Of a stretch of 64,000 nucleotides of DNA, positions 25,194 to 33,846 are shown piece after piece. The notes under the pieces are model-generated. The model did not search any database, was not told the origin of the DNA, and was given only the letters and a program-made list of their open reading frames with translations. Source of the stretch: JAVVHH01 sp965276815 (lineage in GTDB: Bacteria; Pseudomonadota; Alphaproteobacteria; Acetobacterales; Acetobacteraceae). The DNA is taken from contig CBDIBE010000005.1 of the NCBI GenBank assembly GCA_965276815.1, forward strand, positions 124,001 to 188,000, given 5' to 3'. Position numbers and translations under genes: made by a program. Every line of letters starts with the position of its first letter. The first letter of the stretch is position 1.

Positions 25194-26078
25194 ATGCACT
25201 TCGACCTGACCGACCTGCGGCTCTTCCTGTCGGTCGCCGAGACCGGCAGCATCACCGCCGGCGCCGAGCGCGCCGGGCTGGCGCTCGCCTCGGCCAGCGC
25301 GCGGGTGCGCGGCATGGAGGAGCAGGCCGGCCTGAAGCTGCTCGAGCGCGGCCGGCGCGGCGTGCAACTGACCCCGGCCGGCCGTGCGCTGCTGCATCAC
25401 GCCCGCCTCGTCACCCGCCAGGTCGAGCACCTGCGCGGCGAGCTCGGCGCCTATGCGAGCGGGCTGAAAGGCCATGTCCGGCTGCTGGCGAACACCTCCG
25501 CCGCCAGCGAGCACCTGCCCGAGCCCCTGGCCCGCTTCCTCGCGCACCACCCCAACGTCGATATCGAGCTGGATGAGCGCCCAAGCACGGACATCGCCTG
25601 GGCGGTGGTGGAGGAGGCCGCCGATATCGGCGTCGTCGCCGGCCATGCCGACGTCACCGGCCTCGAGGTGACGCCGTTCCGCACCGACCGGCTGGTGCTC
25701 GCCGTCCCCGCGACGCACCACTTGGCCGGCCGCACCCATATCTCGTTCGCCGAAGCGCTCGGCAGCGAGTTCGTCGGCCTGGCCGGCGATCATGCGCTGC
25801 AGCTTCATCTATCCGGTCACGCCGCCAGGGCAGGGGGCCGGCTGCGCCTGCGCGCCCGCGTCCGCGGGTTGGACGTGGTCGGCCGGATGGTCCGGCTCGG
25901 CGCCGGCGTTGCCGTGGTGCCCGAGCAGGCCGCCTTGCGCTGGCCGCGCGACGGCTTCCAAACCGTGCAGTTGGACGAGCCATGGGCGGTGCGCCAATTA
26001 TCCATCGTCGTCCGCCACCGCGACGCGCTGCCCGCCCACGCCCGCCAACTCGTCGAGCATCTGGCGGCCAGCAATTGA
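25194..26078 (+). CDS. LysR-family transcriptional regulator
   Basis: This 294-residue LTTR has a winged helix-turn-helix in the first 60 residues (DLTDLRLFLSVAETGSITAG, ASASARVRGMEEQAGLKLLE, GVQLTPAG) and an effector-binding domain with GHVRLLANTSAASEHLPEPL. It is divergent from a TauE/SafE permease gene and probably activates it in response to the transported anion. The start is the ATG 13 codons before the conserved helix region. Confidence 0.9.
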   Translation: MHFDLTDLRLFLSVAETGSITAGAERAGLALASASARVRGMEEQAGLKLLERGRRGVQLTPAGRALLHHARLVTRQVEHLRGELGAYASGLKGHVRLLANTSAASEHLPEPLARFLAHHPNVDIELDERPSTDIAWAVVEEAADIGVVAGHADVTGLEVTPFRTDRLVLAVPATHHLAGRTHISFAEALGSEFVGLAGDHALQLHLSGHAARAGGRLRLRARVRGLDVVGRMVRLGAGVAVVPEQAALRWPRDGFQTVQLDEPWAVRQLSIVVRHRDALPAHARQLVEHLAASN

Positions 26079-26089
26079 AGCGAGCCTCC

Positions 26090-26108
26090 CACCGTCATGG
26101 TCCGCGCA
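26090..26108. repeat. Left half of dispersed palindrome A1, split by IS1182
   Basis: CACCGTCATGGTCCGCGCA matches the left arm of the family A palindrome (intact copies at 36371, 49464 and 59121). The right arm is found at 27673-27696, beyond the insertion sequence. Confidence 0.75.
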
Positions 26109-27672
26109 GCAGATCGTGTGAAAACCTGATGCATCGGGAGGTTGTCTCGTACTAGGCTCGATTTGGCGATTCGGGGGGTGCGGGACGTGGGCTACATCGA
26201 GGGTGTGGAGCGAGAGCAGGTCATGCTTCTGCCGGCGCGGGTCGAAGACTATGTCGGCGCGGGCGCGATGGTCCGCGTCATTGCAGCCTTCGTCCAGACG
26301 CTCGACATGACAAGGCTCGGCTTCGTGCGCTCCACGCCGGCCGAGACCGGGCGACCCGGTTACGACCCGCGCGCCATGTTGCGGCTTTATATCTACGGCT
26401 ACCTGAACGGCGCGCGCTCGTCGCGCCGTCTGGAGCGGGAATGCCGAATCAACGTCGAGTTGATGTGGCTGATGGCCATGCTCGCCCCCGACTTCAAGAC
26501 GATCGCCGATTTCCGCCGCGACAACGGCGCCGGGATCGTGGGCGCCTGCAAAGCCTTCGTGCTGTTTGCGCGTGAGACTGGCCTGATCGCCGGCGAGGTG
26601 GCGGCCATCGACGGCACCAAACTCGCCGCCGCGGCCAGCCGGCGCCGGGTGATGAGTGCTGACGACATCGCCGAGGCGATGCGCAAGCTCGACGAGAAAA
26701 TCGCCGCGTTCCTTGCCGATATGGACGCGCGCGACGCTGCCGAAGGCGAGGCGTTCGACGAGACGCGCACCGAAGCGGCCCTGGCCAAGCTGCGCCAACG
26801 CCGCGGGCAACTGGCCGATCTGGCCGAGCGGATGGCGCGCCACGACCGCGCGCTCGGCGTGCTGGGCGAGCCCGAGGCGCGGCCGATGGGCCATGGCGCG
26901 CAGGCCAAACGGCCCGCCTATAACGTGCAGATCGCGGTGCAGGCAGAGAGCCACGTCATCGTTCATCACGAGGTGACGACGGCTGCCAACGACCATGCGC
27001 AACTCGAGCCGATGGCGCGCGCGGCACGCGATGCGCTGGGCGTCGAGACGATCCGGGTGGTGGCCGACACCGGCTACGCCAACGCCGGACAGGCGGCGGC
27101 CTGCGAGGCGGCCGGCATCGAGCCGGCCGTGCCGGCGCCGCCGCCTGCCAACAATGCCGGACATTACTTCTCCGCCGATCGGTTCACCCAAGATCCGGAT
27201 GGCGACACGCTGACCTGCCCGGCCGGGCGCAAGCTGCGGCGCCGCGGCACGAACCTTCGGGACCAGGCGCGGCAATACCGGGCGGAAGACTGTTCCGGCT
27301 GTCCGCTCAAGCCGCAATGCACGGGCGGCCCGCGCCGTCACGTTTCCAAGTCCTTGTTCGAGGATGCCCGTGACCGCATGAACGCCCGCGCCGACCAGGC
27401 CGCGATGCGGCTGCGCCGCTGCACCGCGGAGCATCCGTTCGCAAGCCTCAAACGCGTCTTGGGCGGACGGCTTTTGTTGCGAGGGCAAGCCAACGCCGCC
27501 ACCGAGACTGCATTTGCGGTGCTGGCCTACAATCTCACGCGCGTTGCCAACATCCTCGGCAGCCAGAGCCTGATCGAGAGGCTGGCTTGAGGGCAAGACC
27601 GCGCCACACATTCCGCCCGCCCCAACGCAAACCCGACCGGTCCAACCCCCACCGCGTTTCCACACGGTCTGC
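26109..27672 (+). mobile_element. IS1182-family insertion sequence, complete
   Basis: The element is 1,564 bp, bounded by imperfect terminal inverted repeats: GCAGATCGTGTGAAAAC on the left and GTTTCCACACGGTCTGC on the right (15 of 17 pairing). It carries one transposase gene. Joining the flanks recreates GTCCGCGCAGGCGGACC, the core of palindrome family A, with CA (or CAG) repeated at both ends as a very short target duplication. Ends are precise to within one or two bases. Confidence 0.85.
26187..27590 (+). CDS. IS1182-family transposase
   Basis: This transposase of about 467 residues belongs to the IS1182/IS4-like DDE group. The N-terminal domain begins VGYIEGVEREQVMLLPARVE, with DPRAMLRLYIYGYLNGARSS. 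The catalytic residues lie in AAIDGTKLAAAASR, VVADTGYANAGQAAAC and the late Glu of RRCTAEHPFASLKRVLGG. A Cys-rich loop (CSGCPLKPQC) is typical. GTG 26187 is preferred over the TTG at 26142 because relatives begin at this position. No frameshift was seen, so it may be active. Confidence 0.9.
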   Translation: MGYIEGVEREQVMLLPARVEDYVGAGAMVRVIAAFVQTLDMTRLGFVRSTPAETGRPGYDPRAMLRLYIYGYLNGARSSRRLERECRINVELMWLMAMLAPDFKTIADFRRDNGAGIVGACKAFVLFARETGLIAGEVAAIDGTKLAAAASRRRVMSADDIAEAMRKLDEKIAAFLADMDARDAAEGEAFDETRTEAALAKLRQRRGQLADLAERMARHDRALGVLGEPEARPMGHGAQAKRPAYNVQIAVQAESHVIVHHEVTTAANDHAQLEPMARAARDALGVETIRVVADTGYANAGQAAACEAAGIEPAVPAPPPANNAGHYFSADRFTQDPDGDTLTCPAGRKLRRRGTNLRDQARQYRAEDCSGCPLKPQCTGGPRRHVSKSLFEDARDRMNARADQAAMRLRRCTAEHPFASLKRVLGGRLLLRGQANAATETAFAVLAYNLTRVANILGSQSLIERLA

Positions 27673-27696
27673 CAGGCGGACCATCCACGCCTTCTG
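27673..27696. repeat. Right half of dispersed palindrome A1
   Basis: CAGGCGGACCATCCACGCCT completes the palindrome begun at 26090-26108. The ATCCACGCC tail is shared with the copies at 36371, 49464 and 59121. Confidence 0.75.
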
Positions 27697-27805
27697 CCCC
27701 GAAGATGGCCCGCTTCGAGCGCAGTCCTGGATTGTTGGGCGTGGACTGGCGCCGTTCTCCCCTAGGGGCCACCTGCACGCGCAAGCTGCCGAGGCGCGGG
27801 AGATC

Positions 27806-28873
27806 ATGACGCAAGAAATCGAGTTCGGCCTGGATACTTTTGGCGACGTGACGTCCGGGCCGGACGGCAAGCTGCTGCATCAAGCCGAGGTGCTGCGCAA
27901 CGTCGTGGCCGAGGGCGTGCTCGCCGAGTCCGTCGGGGTCGACGTCTTCTCGATCGGCGAGCATCACCGCGCCGATTTCGCCGTCTCCACCCCCGAACTG
28001 GTCCTGGCGTCCATTGCCGGGCAGACCGCGCGGATCCGCCTCGGTTCCGCCGTCACCGTCCTGAGTTCGGACGACCCGGTGCGCGTCTACCAGCGCTTCG
28101 CCACGCTCGACGCCCTCTCGCACGGAAGGGCCGAAGTCATCCTTGGCCGCGGCTCGTTCACCGAATCCTTCCCGCTCTTCGGCTATGCGCTCGAAGACTA
28201 CGAAGTCCTGTTCGAGGAGAAGCTGGAGCTGTTCGCAGCCCTCCGCCGCGAAGACGCGATCACCTGGCACGGCCGCATGCGAGCGCCGCTACGCAGCCAG
28301 CGCGTTTTCCCACTGACCGAGGCCGGCCTGCAGACCTGGATCGGGGTAGGCGGCAGCCCGCAATCGGTGCTGCGCGCCGCCCGCTACCGGCTGCCGCTGA
28401 TGCTCGCCATCATCGGCGGCGACCCGCTGCGCTTCCGCCCCTATGTCGATCTCTACGAGCGAACTCTCGCGCAAGCCGGCCAAAACCCGCTGCCGATCGG
28501 CGTGCACTCGCCCGGCTACGTCGCCGAGACCGACGCCGAAGCGCGCGAGCAGCTCTGGCCCGCCTTCAAGACCATGCGCGACCGCATCGGCGCCGAGCGC
28601 GGCTGGCCGCCCATGCGCCGCTCCGAGTTCGAATCCGAAGCCGAGTCCGGCTCGCTCTACGTCGGCAGCCCGGAAACCGTCGCCCGCCGCATCGCCGCGA
28701 CCCTGGCCGGCCTCGGAGCCCGCCGCTTCGCCCTCAAATACAGCGCCGGCCCGCTGCCCCATGCGAACCTGATGCGCAGCATCGAGCTATACGGAACCAA
28801 GGTCATCCCGCTGGTCCGCGAAATGCTCGCGACCGAACCAGCCCCCGCCCTCGCAACCTCGGCGGCAAACTAA
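27806..28873 (+). CDS. LLM-class flavin-dependent oxidoreductase (luciferase-like)
   Basis: This 355-residue bacterial luciferase-like monooxygenase has FSIGEHHRADFAVSTPELVL, ARIRLGSAVTVLSSDDPVRV, HGRAEVILGRGSFTESFPLF and a C-terminal YVGSPETVARRIA. It would use reduced flavin and O2 on an unknown substrate. The start is ATG 27806 behind GCGGGAG. The open frame continues 5' into IS-flanking DNA but that part is not conserved. Confidence 0.87.
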   Translation: MTQEIEFGLDTFGDVTSGPDGKLLHQAEVLRNVVAEGVLAESVGVDVFSIGEHHRADFAVSTPELVLASIAGQTARIRLGSAVTVLSSDDPVRVYQRFATLDALSHGRAEVILGRGSFTESFPLFGYALEDYEVLFEEKLELFAALRREDAITWHGRMRAPLRSQRVFPLTEAGLQTWIGVGGSPQSVLRAARYRLPLMLAIIGGDPLRFRPYVDLYERTLAQAGQNPLPIGVHSPGYVAETDAEAREQLWPAFKTMRDRIGAERGWPPMRRSEFESEAESGSLYVGSPETVARRIAATLAGLGARRFALKYSAGPLPHANLMRSIELYGTKVIPLVREMLATEPAPALATSAAN

Positions 28874-29472
28874 CCCCCCGACCGTGATAGCCCTTTCCCT
28901 CCGGGAGAGGGTTGGGTGAGGGTGCTTCGCCGAAAACACCCAAAATCATGATCATCCAGCACCCCCGTCGCCTGCAGATACGCCTGCACGATGGTCGGCC
29001 CGACAAACCGGAACCCACGGCCCCGCAACTCCTTCGATACCCGGTCGGAGAGCAGACTGGTCGCCGCCGGCCGCTCCCCCTCCGCCCGATGAGTCTGCTG
29101 CGGAACCCCGTCCACAAACCGCCAGAGCCACCGATCGAAACTGCCAAACTCGGCCTGCACCGCGAGAAACGCCTTCGCGTTGCTCACCGCCGCCTCGATC
29201 TTCCCGCGATGCCGCACCACGCCGGGGTCGGCGACGATCGCATCGATCCGCGCCCCGTCGAACGCCGCGACAACAGCCGGATCGAACCCGGCGAACGCCG
29301 CCCGATACGCCTCGCGCTTGCGCAGCACGATCTCCCAGCTCAATCCCGCCTGCGCGCCTTCGAGACACAGCAACTCGAGCAGCACGCGATCCTGATGATG
29401 CGGCACGCCCCATTCATTGTCGTGGTATTCCGCCATGAGGGTCGTTGCTGCCCAGCTACAACGGCCTGTCAT
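28870..29472 (-). CDS. tag: DNA-3-methyladenine glycosylase I
   Basis: This 200-residue Tag starts MTGRCSWA. The zinc ligands Cys5 and His17 (EYHDNEWGVP) and the late His/Cys pair (LDDHDFGCF) are present, with GLSWEIVLRKREAYRAAF and FRFVGPTIVQAYLQATG forming the base-excision pocket. It removes 3-methyladenine from DNA. After the last zinc Cys the protein continues RRSTLTQPSPGGKGLSRSGG, encoded by dispersed repeat B2, so the natural C-terminus has been replaced. The stop overlaps the convergent oxidoreductase stop. Confidence 0.93.
   Translation of the reverse strand: MTGRCSWAATTLMAEYHDNEWGVPHHQDRVLLELLCLEGAQAGLSWEIVLRKREAYRAAFAGFDPAVVAAFDGARIDAIVADPGVVRHRGKIEAAVSNAKAFLAVQAEFGSFDRWLWRFVDGVPQQTHRAEGERPAATSLLSDRVSKELRGRGFRFVGPTIVQAYLQATGVLDDHDFGCFRRSTLTQPSPGGKGLSRSGG
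28890..28924. repeat. Dispersed repeat family B, copy inside the tag 3' end
   Basis: CCCTTTCCCTCCGGGAGAGG then GTTGGGTGAGGG. It lies at a convergent junction and forms the last codons of tag. Confidence 0.75.
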
Positions 29473-29574
29473 TCCGGCGTCCTAAAAAATAGCTGGGCGA
29501 ACCTTGTCACGCGCGGCACATTACACGATAGCAAGCAGCAATAGTGCTGCCCGTGTCATGAAGGGCCTCGCAGC

Positions 29575-29826
29575 ATGCGATCCACTGGTTATTTCGCCTT
29601 CGCGCTAGTCGTCGGACTGGCCGCGGGCAGCCCGGCTTTCGCCGCGAACATGTGCCGAGCCGAAAACCTATCCTGCGCCACGACCATGCCGGTCGGCGGC
29701 TACTGCGAGTGCACGTCCCACGGCGTGACCAAGGACGGCACCGTCGCCGCCTCCGCGCGCGGCCGGGCCGACAACTCGACCGCCGGCGGCTGCGGCGCCC
29801 ACCCCAACGCAGCGGGCTGCCGCTAA
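29575..29826 (+). CDS. Small cysteine-rich secreted protein
   Basis: This 83-residue protein has a clear Sec signal peptide (MRSTGYFAFALVVGLAAGSP then AFA). The ~58-residue mature chain has six cysteines (NMCRAENLSC, GYCEC, GGCGAHPNAAGC), enough for three disulfides in the periplasm. No family was recognised. It is a single gene with a hairpin 62 bases after the stop. Confidence 0.6.
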   Translation: MRSTGYFAFALVVGLAAGSPAFAANMCRAENLSCATTMPVGGYCECTSHGVTKDGTVAASARGRADNSTAGGCGAHPNAAGCR

Positions 29827-30285
29827 AGCATGATCGCCAAAGGTGGATCACCGAGGCGTGATGCATCCGAGTAAACATGGCTTAAAGTAGGATGACTGAG
29901 CGGAAGCGAGGTCATCCTCAAGTTTGACCAAATGCTTGGCCGATATTGCGCAGAAGGGCTAATTCTGACAACCAACACGCTTCGTGTAGGCCGCCCTAAT
30001 GCCTGTCCCTGGCCTTCCGCCTAATCCGTTAACATCCTTCGAAAGTGGGAGGGCCCTCTGACGCAATGGTTGTCCCTGCCTGACGGAATGCCTGTCCTCC
30101 AGCCTACGGGAATGGCGGAATGGCTGTCCCTAGGTGTTCTAATATCGCAATGGTAAATCGGGGTCGCGAACGGAAGAGTTTTGAACCCGTGAGAAAGGGC
30201 GGAGAAGGACGGAGAGCATGTTTTCCACCTCGACCCGCTGCTTGATCTCGTCGAGCGACGGCGACGGTCGTCAACTCGGCCAAGC
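29827..30285. other. Non-coding accessory stretch with hairpin and relics
   Basis: No convincing gene. It contains a perfect hairpin AGGATGAC...GTCATCCT (29890-29918) and a cluster of degenerate GGGACAG-type repeats (29998-30136). On the minus strand an open segment ending at a TAG near 30147 reads DEIKQRVEVENMLSVLLRPF and then SRVQNSS, which looks like the tail of a lost gene but was not identified. Confidence 0.4.
29998..30136 (-). repeat. Cluster of four degenerate GGGACAGNCATT repeats (left of MntA-HepT)
   Basis: Read on the minus strand, four units occur: CTAGGGACAGCCATTCCG, GAGGACAGGCATTCCG, CAGGGACAACCATTGCG and CAGGGACAGGCATTAG. Matching units in the opposite orientation lie at 31315-31351 on the other side of the toxin-antitoxin pair. 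Confidence 0.55.
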
Positions 30286-30819
30286 CTACCGAATGCCTGG
30301 GCCGGAGTTTGGCACGGGAGCCTCATCCTTGCCTTCTGTGTCGTCATCCCTGCGCTCAAAGAATGCTCGAACCTGCGCTCGGAAAAGCTCGAATCCAGCC
30401 ACCGCCTCAGCCGCTCTCTCGACGACGATGCCGAAGTCCAGATTGATGCCATATGTGTTCCGCTCGCGATGTCGGAATGCGCGCAGTCTGTCGAGCACCG
30501 AGTAGCACTCGCCCGAGATGATAGGCCCTCGAACGCCCGGGAAAGGCCGAGCCATTCGCCGAAGCAGCGCCATGTGCCACCCATCCGCATGTGCTACCTG
30601 AGTTCCATCCACCTCAGTGGCGAGGCGAGCCATCACCCGTTCGCATCCCGTGTAAATCTTTTCCGCCGCAGAGGCGCATATGACCGTCGCCTCCCATTTG
30701 TCCTGCATATCAGCCGGAGCTTGGTGCTGGTTCAGCCGGGCGAGCCGAGCGGAAAGGTGGTCCACCTCGACACCGATTTCCGAGAACTCGTTCTCGATGT
30801 CAACGTAACTGGGATGCAT
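30286..30819 (-). CDS. hepT: HepT-like HEPN toxin
   Basis: This 177-residue helical HEPN protein of the HepT-like group has LRAFRHRERNTYGINLDFGI at residues 112-131, matching the usual FRHxFRHxY block. The RNase motif R-x4-H-x-Y reads R116-x4-N121-x-Y123, so the catalytic His is replaced by Asn while the Tyr that MntA-type partners modify is kept. Start ATG 30819 overlaps the MntA gene end by 20 bases. The toxin may be inactive or use a neighbouring His117. Confidence 0.7.
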   Translation of the reverse strand: MHPSYVDIENEFSEIGVEVDHLSARLARLNQHQAPADMQDKWEATVICASAAEKIYTGCERVMARLATEVDGTQVAHADGWHMALLRRMARPFPGVRGPIISGECYSVLDRLRAFRHRERNTYGINLDFGIVVERAAEAVAGFELFRAQVRAFFERRDDDTEGKDEAPVPNSGPGIR

Positions 30820-31117
30820 GGACCGCGCCCTCCGTGAAACGGGCCAGCTTCCACTGAGGCACCTCGTCGAGGTAGACCAAGTCGAACGGAATGCCGCCCA
30901 AATGGTCTTCCACGATCCCCTCGATCGCGTATTTAAGGTGCCTAGGGCATTCCGTCACAAGAATGTCGATGTCAGAGTACGGGCCGAACATGCCTCGCGC
31001 GAGCGACCCCGTCACAACCGCCTGGACACCCAAGATAGCGAGAGCCGATGTCGCAGCCTGAGCTGCAATCACTGCCTTAACTCGACGCTTTTCCAGAACA
31101 TCAGCGTCCATCGCCAT
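30800..31117 (-). CDS. mntA: MntA-type minimal nucleotidyltransferase antitoxin
   Basis: This 105-residue nucleotidyltransferase has the motif GSLARGMFGPYSDIDILV, with Gly37-Ser38 and the metal-binding Asp49 and Asp51, and a third acidic residue expected in PFDLVYLDEV. In characterised pairs MntA adenylylates the HEPN toxin and neutralises it. It is the first gene of the pair. Confidence 0.8.
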   Translation of the reverse strand: MAMDADVLEKRRVKAVIAAQAATSALAILGVQAVVTGSLARGMFGPYSDIDILVTECPRHLKYAIEGIVEDHLGGIPFDLVYLDEVPQWKLARFTEGAVHASQLR

Positions 31118-31314
31118 CTCAACCTCTTGAGCATGAAGTGGCCCTCATGGCTGCAGGGGTCAACAGCATCTTTCCGCTGTCACCCCATTCCCGGCCGAGG
31201 GCGTCGCCAACGCCAGTCTGAGTTCGATCTCGCGGACGAAAGGTGCCAGGCCACCGGCCCAGGCATGGTCGCATTTCCGGTCATGACAACACGCAACTAA
31301 TTAAAGGCACCAAT

Positions 31315-31351
31315 CAGGGACAGACATTCCGAAATTGGGACAAGTATTCCG
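31315..31351 (+). repeat. Two GGGACA-type repeats right of MntA-HepT
   Basis: CAGGGACAGACATTCCG (31315-31331) and TTGGGACAAGTATTCCG (31335-31351) are opposite in orientation to the cluster at 29998-30136. The 200 bases between mntA and these repeats show no gene. Confidence 0.55.
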
Positions 31352-31368
31352 TCAGCCTACACCTCGCC

Positions 31369-33825
31369 TTAAACGTCCAGGTTCGCCACCTTCAGCGCGT
31401 TGCCCACAATGAACTCCCGCCGCGGCTCGACCACGTCGCCCATCAGCGTCGAGAATATCTGCGCCGCGTCCTCCACGTCGCCGACCCGGACCTGAAGCAG
31501 CGTCCGCACGTCCGGGTCGAGCGTCGTCTTCCACAGCTGGTCGGGGTTCATCTCGCCCAGCCCCTTGAACCGCTGGATCGCCAAACCCTTCCGCCCCTGC
31601 GCCAGGATGCGGTCGAACGCCGTGGCCGGACCCGCGACCCTCACCTCGGTCTTGTCGAAAGTCAGCGTCGCCGGCTCCGCAAATCGGTCGGCGAGCGCTT
31701 CGGTGCGCTCGGCGAGCCACCGGGCCTCGCTGCTGCGCAACGACCCGGCGTCCAAATCGTAGCGCTCCGCCACGCCGCGGACGGTACGGGCGAAATGCAG
31801 GCCGCGATCGTCGGCCCAGCTTATCCAGGTCCGCTCCGCCGGTAGCGAAACCGCGTTCAGCCGGATCACCAGATCGCCCGTATGTGTCGTCGCCTGCGCC
31901 GGGTCAGGCACCAGCGCGCCGGCAATCGCGGCCTGCTCCAACAGCCAGGTCGGCACCGAAACGGCAAGCCTCTGCAGCTTGGCAGCAGCCTCGCGCAACC
32001 AGGTCAGCTCGGCGCGCACATCCTCGCCCTCGAAGACCCGGCCGTCGGCGTAAGCCAGCTTCGCTTCCGCCAGCGCCTTATCCAGCAAAAAGTCCTCGAG
32101 CGCCCCGTCATCCTTCAAGTAACGCTCGTCATTGCCGCGCTTGGCCCGGTATAGCGGCGGTTGCGCAATGTAGAGATGGCCCCGATCGATCAACTCCGGC
32201 ATCTGTCGGAAGAAGAAGGTCAGCAACAGCGTGCGGATATGGCTGCCGTCCACATCCGCGTCCGTCATGATGTTGATCCGGTGATAGCGCAGCTTGCGGA
32301 TGTCGAAGCCGCCCAACTCGGGCTCCCCGCGGCCAATGCCGGTGCCCAGCGCGGTGATCAGCGTGCCGATCTCCGTGCTGCTCAGCATTCGGTCGAACCG
32401 CGCCCGCTCCACGTTCAGGATCTTGCCCTTCAGCGGCAGAATCGCCTGGAACTTGCGGTCGCGCCCCTGCTTGGCCGAGCCCCCGGCGCTGTCGCCCTCG
32501 ACGATGAAGATCTCCGACTTGCTCGGATCGCGCTCCTGGCAGTCCGCGAGCTTGCCGGGCAGCGTGCTCACGTCCAGCACCCCCTTGCGCCGCGTCAGCT
32601 CGCGCGCCTTGCGCGCCGCCTCCCGCGCCGAAGCGGCATCCATCACCTTCTGGATGATCGATTTCGCCTCTTTCGGATGCGTCTCGAACCAGTGCCCGAT
32701 CGTGTCGGCCACCGCCGCCTGCACCACCGGCTGCACCTCGGAACTGACCAGCTTGTCCTTGGTCTGGCTGCTGAACTTCGGGTCCGGCACCTTGACCGAC
32801 AGCACCGCCGTCATGCCCTCCCGCATATCCTCGCCGACCAGCGCCAGCCCCTCCTTCTTGCCCATCCCCTCGGCGTATTTCGTCACCACCCGGGTCAGCG
32901 CCTGACGGAACCCGGCCAGATGCGTGCCGCCATCCCGCTGCGGGATGTTGTTGGTGAAGCACAGCATCGTCTCGTGATACGAATCGTTCCACGAAATCGC
33001 AAACTCGACCCGGATGCCGACCTGGCTCTCCTCCGTGGTCACCGAAACCGGCTCGGCCAGCACCGCCGTCTTGCTGCGATCCAGCCACTGCACGAACGCC
33101 ACCAGCCCGCCATCATAACGGAACAGCGTCTCCTGCGCCGGCGCGTGCCGCTCGTCGCGCAGCATGATGGAGAGGCCGGAATTGAGGAAAGCCAGCTCGC
33201 GCAGCCGGCGCTCCAGGATCGCGTAGTCGAACTCGGTCTTCGTGAAGGTGGCCGTGCTCGGCTTGAACGTCACCTCGGTGCCGCTCGGCTTGGGCGACGG
33301 CCCGATCACCCGCAGCGGCTCGACCGTGTCGCCATGCTCGAAACGGATGAAGTGCTCGAGCCCGTTGCGCCAAATCCGCACCTCCATCCATTCCGACAGC
33401 GCATTGACCACGGCCGCGCCCACCCCATGCAGCCCGCCGGAAACCTTGTAGCTGTTCTGGTTGAACTTGCCCCCCGCGTGCAGCCGGGTCAGCACCACCT
33501 CCGCCGCGCTGACGCCTTCCTCGATATGGATGTCGGTCGGGATCCCGCGCCCGTCGTCGCGCACCGATACGCTGCCATCGCCGTTCAGCGTCAGCTCGCA
33601 GCGCGTCGCATAACCAGCCTGCGCCTCATCGACCGCATTGTCGATGATTTCGAACGCCATATGGTGCAGGCCGGACCCGTCATCGGTGTCGCCAATATAC
33701 ATCCCGGGCCGCTTGCGAACGGCCTCCAGGCCCTTCAGGACGGAGATGGAAGCGGCGTCGTAGGCCTCTGGATCCGCAGCGGGCGGGACAGGTTCGCGGT
33801 CAGGATTCGGGACGGCCTCGGACAT
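31369..33825 (-). CDS. gyrB: DNA gyrase subunit B
   Basis: This 818-residue GyrB has a GHKL ATPase domain (EIIDNAVDEAQAGY, DDGRGIPTDIH, KVSGGLHGVGAAVVNALSE), the transducer, a TOPRIM domain with EGDSAGGSAKQGRDRKFQAI and DADVDGSHIRTLLL, and the C-terminal QRFKGLGEMNPDQLW. With GyrA it introduces negative supercoils. It is the last gene of the dnaA-dnaN-recF-gyrB series, 21 bases after recF. Confidence 0.97.
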   Translation of the reverse strand: MSEAVPNPDREPVPPAADPEAYDAASISVLKGLEAVRKRPGMYIGDTDDGSGLHHMAFEIIDNAVDEAQAGYATRCELTLNGDGSVSVRDDGRGIPTDIHIEEGVSAAEVVLTRLHAGGKFNQNSYKVSGGLHGVGAAVVNALSEWMEVRIWRNGLEHFIRFEHGDTVEPLRVIGPSPKPSGTEVTFKPSTATFTKTEFDYAILERRLRELAFLNSGLSIMLRDERHAPAQETLFRYDGGLVAFVQWLDRSKTAVLAEPVSVTTEESQVGIRVEFAISWNDSYHETMLCFTNNIPQRDGGTHLAGFRQALTRVVTKYAEGMGKKEGLALVGEDMREGMTAVLSVKVPDPKFSSQTKDKLVSSEVQPVVQAAVADTIGHWFETHPKEAKSIIQKVMDAASAREAARKARELTRRKGVLDVSTLPGKLADCQERDPSKSEIFIVEGDSAGGSAKQGRDRKFQAILPLKGKILNVERARFDRMLSSTEIGTLITALGTGIGRGEPELGGFDIRKLRYHRINIMTDADVDGSHIRTLLLTFFFRQMPELIDRGHLYIAQPPLYRAKRGNDERYLKDDGALEDFLLDKALAEAKLAYADGRVFEGEDVRAELTWLREAAAKLQRLAVSVPTWLLEQAAIAGALVPDPAQATTHTGDLVIRLNAVSLPAERTWISWADDRGLHFARTVRGVAERYDLDAGSLRSSEARWLAERTEALADRFAEPATLTFDKTEVRVAGPATAFDRILAQGRKGLAIQRFKGLGEMNPDQLWKTTLDPDVRTLLQVRVGDVEDAAQIFSTLMGDVVEPRREFIVGNALKVANLDV

Positions 33826-33846
33826 GCCGGCTGTTTACCTTCGGGG

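Noticed and set aside
25113..25808. Long N-terminal extension of the TauE/SafE frame
   Set aside because: It is antisense to lysR. The first transmembrane helix starts at the ATG at 25112.
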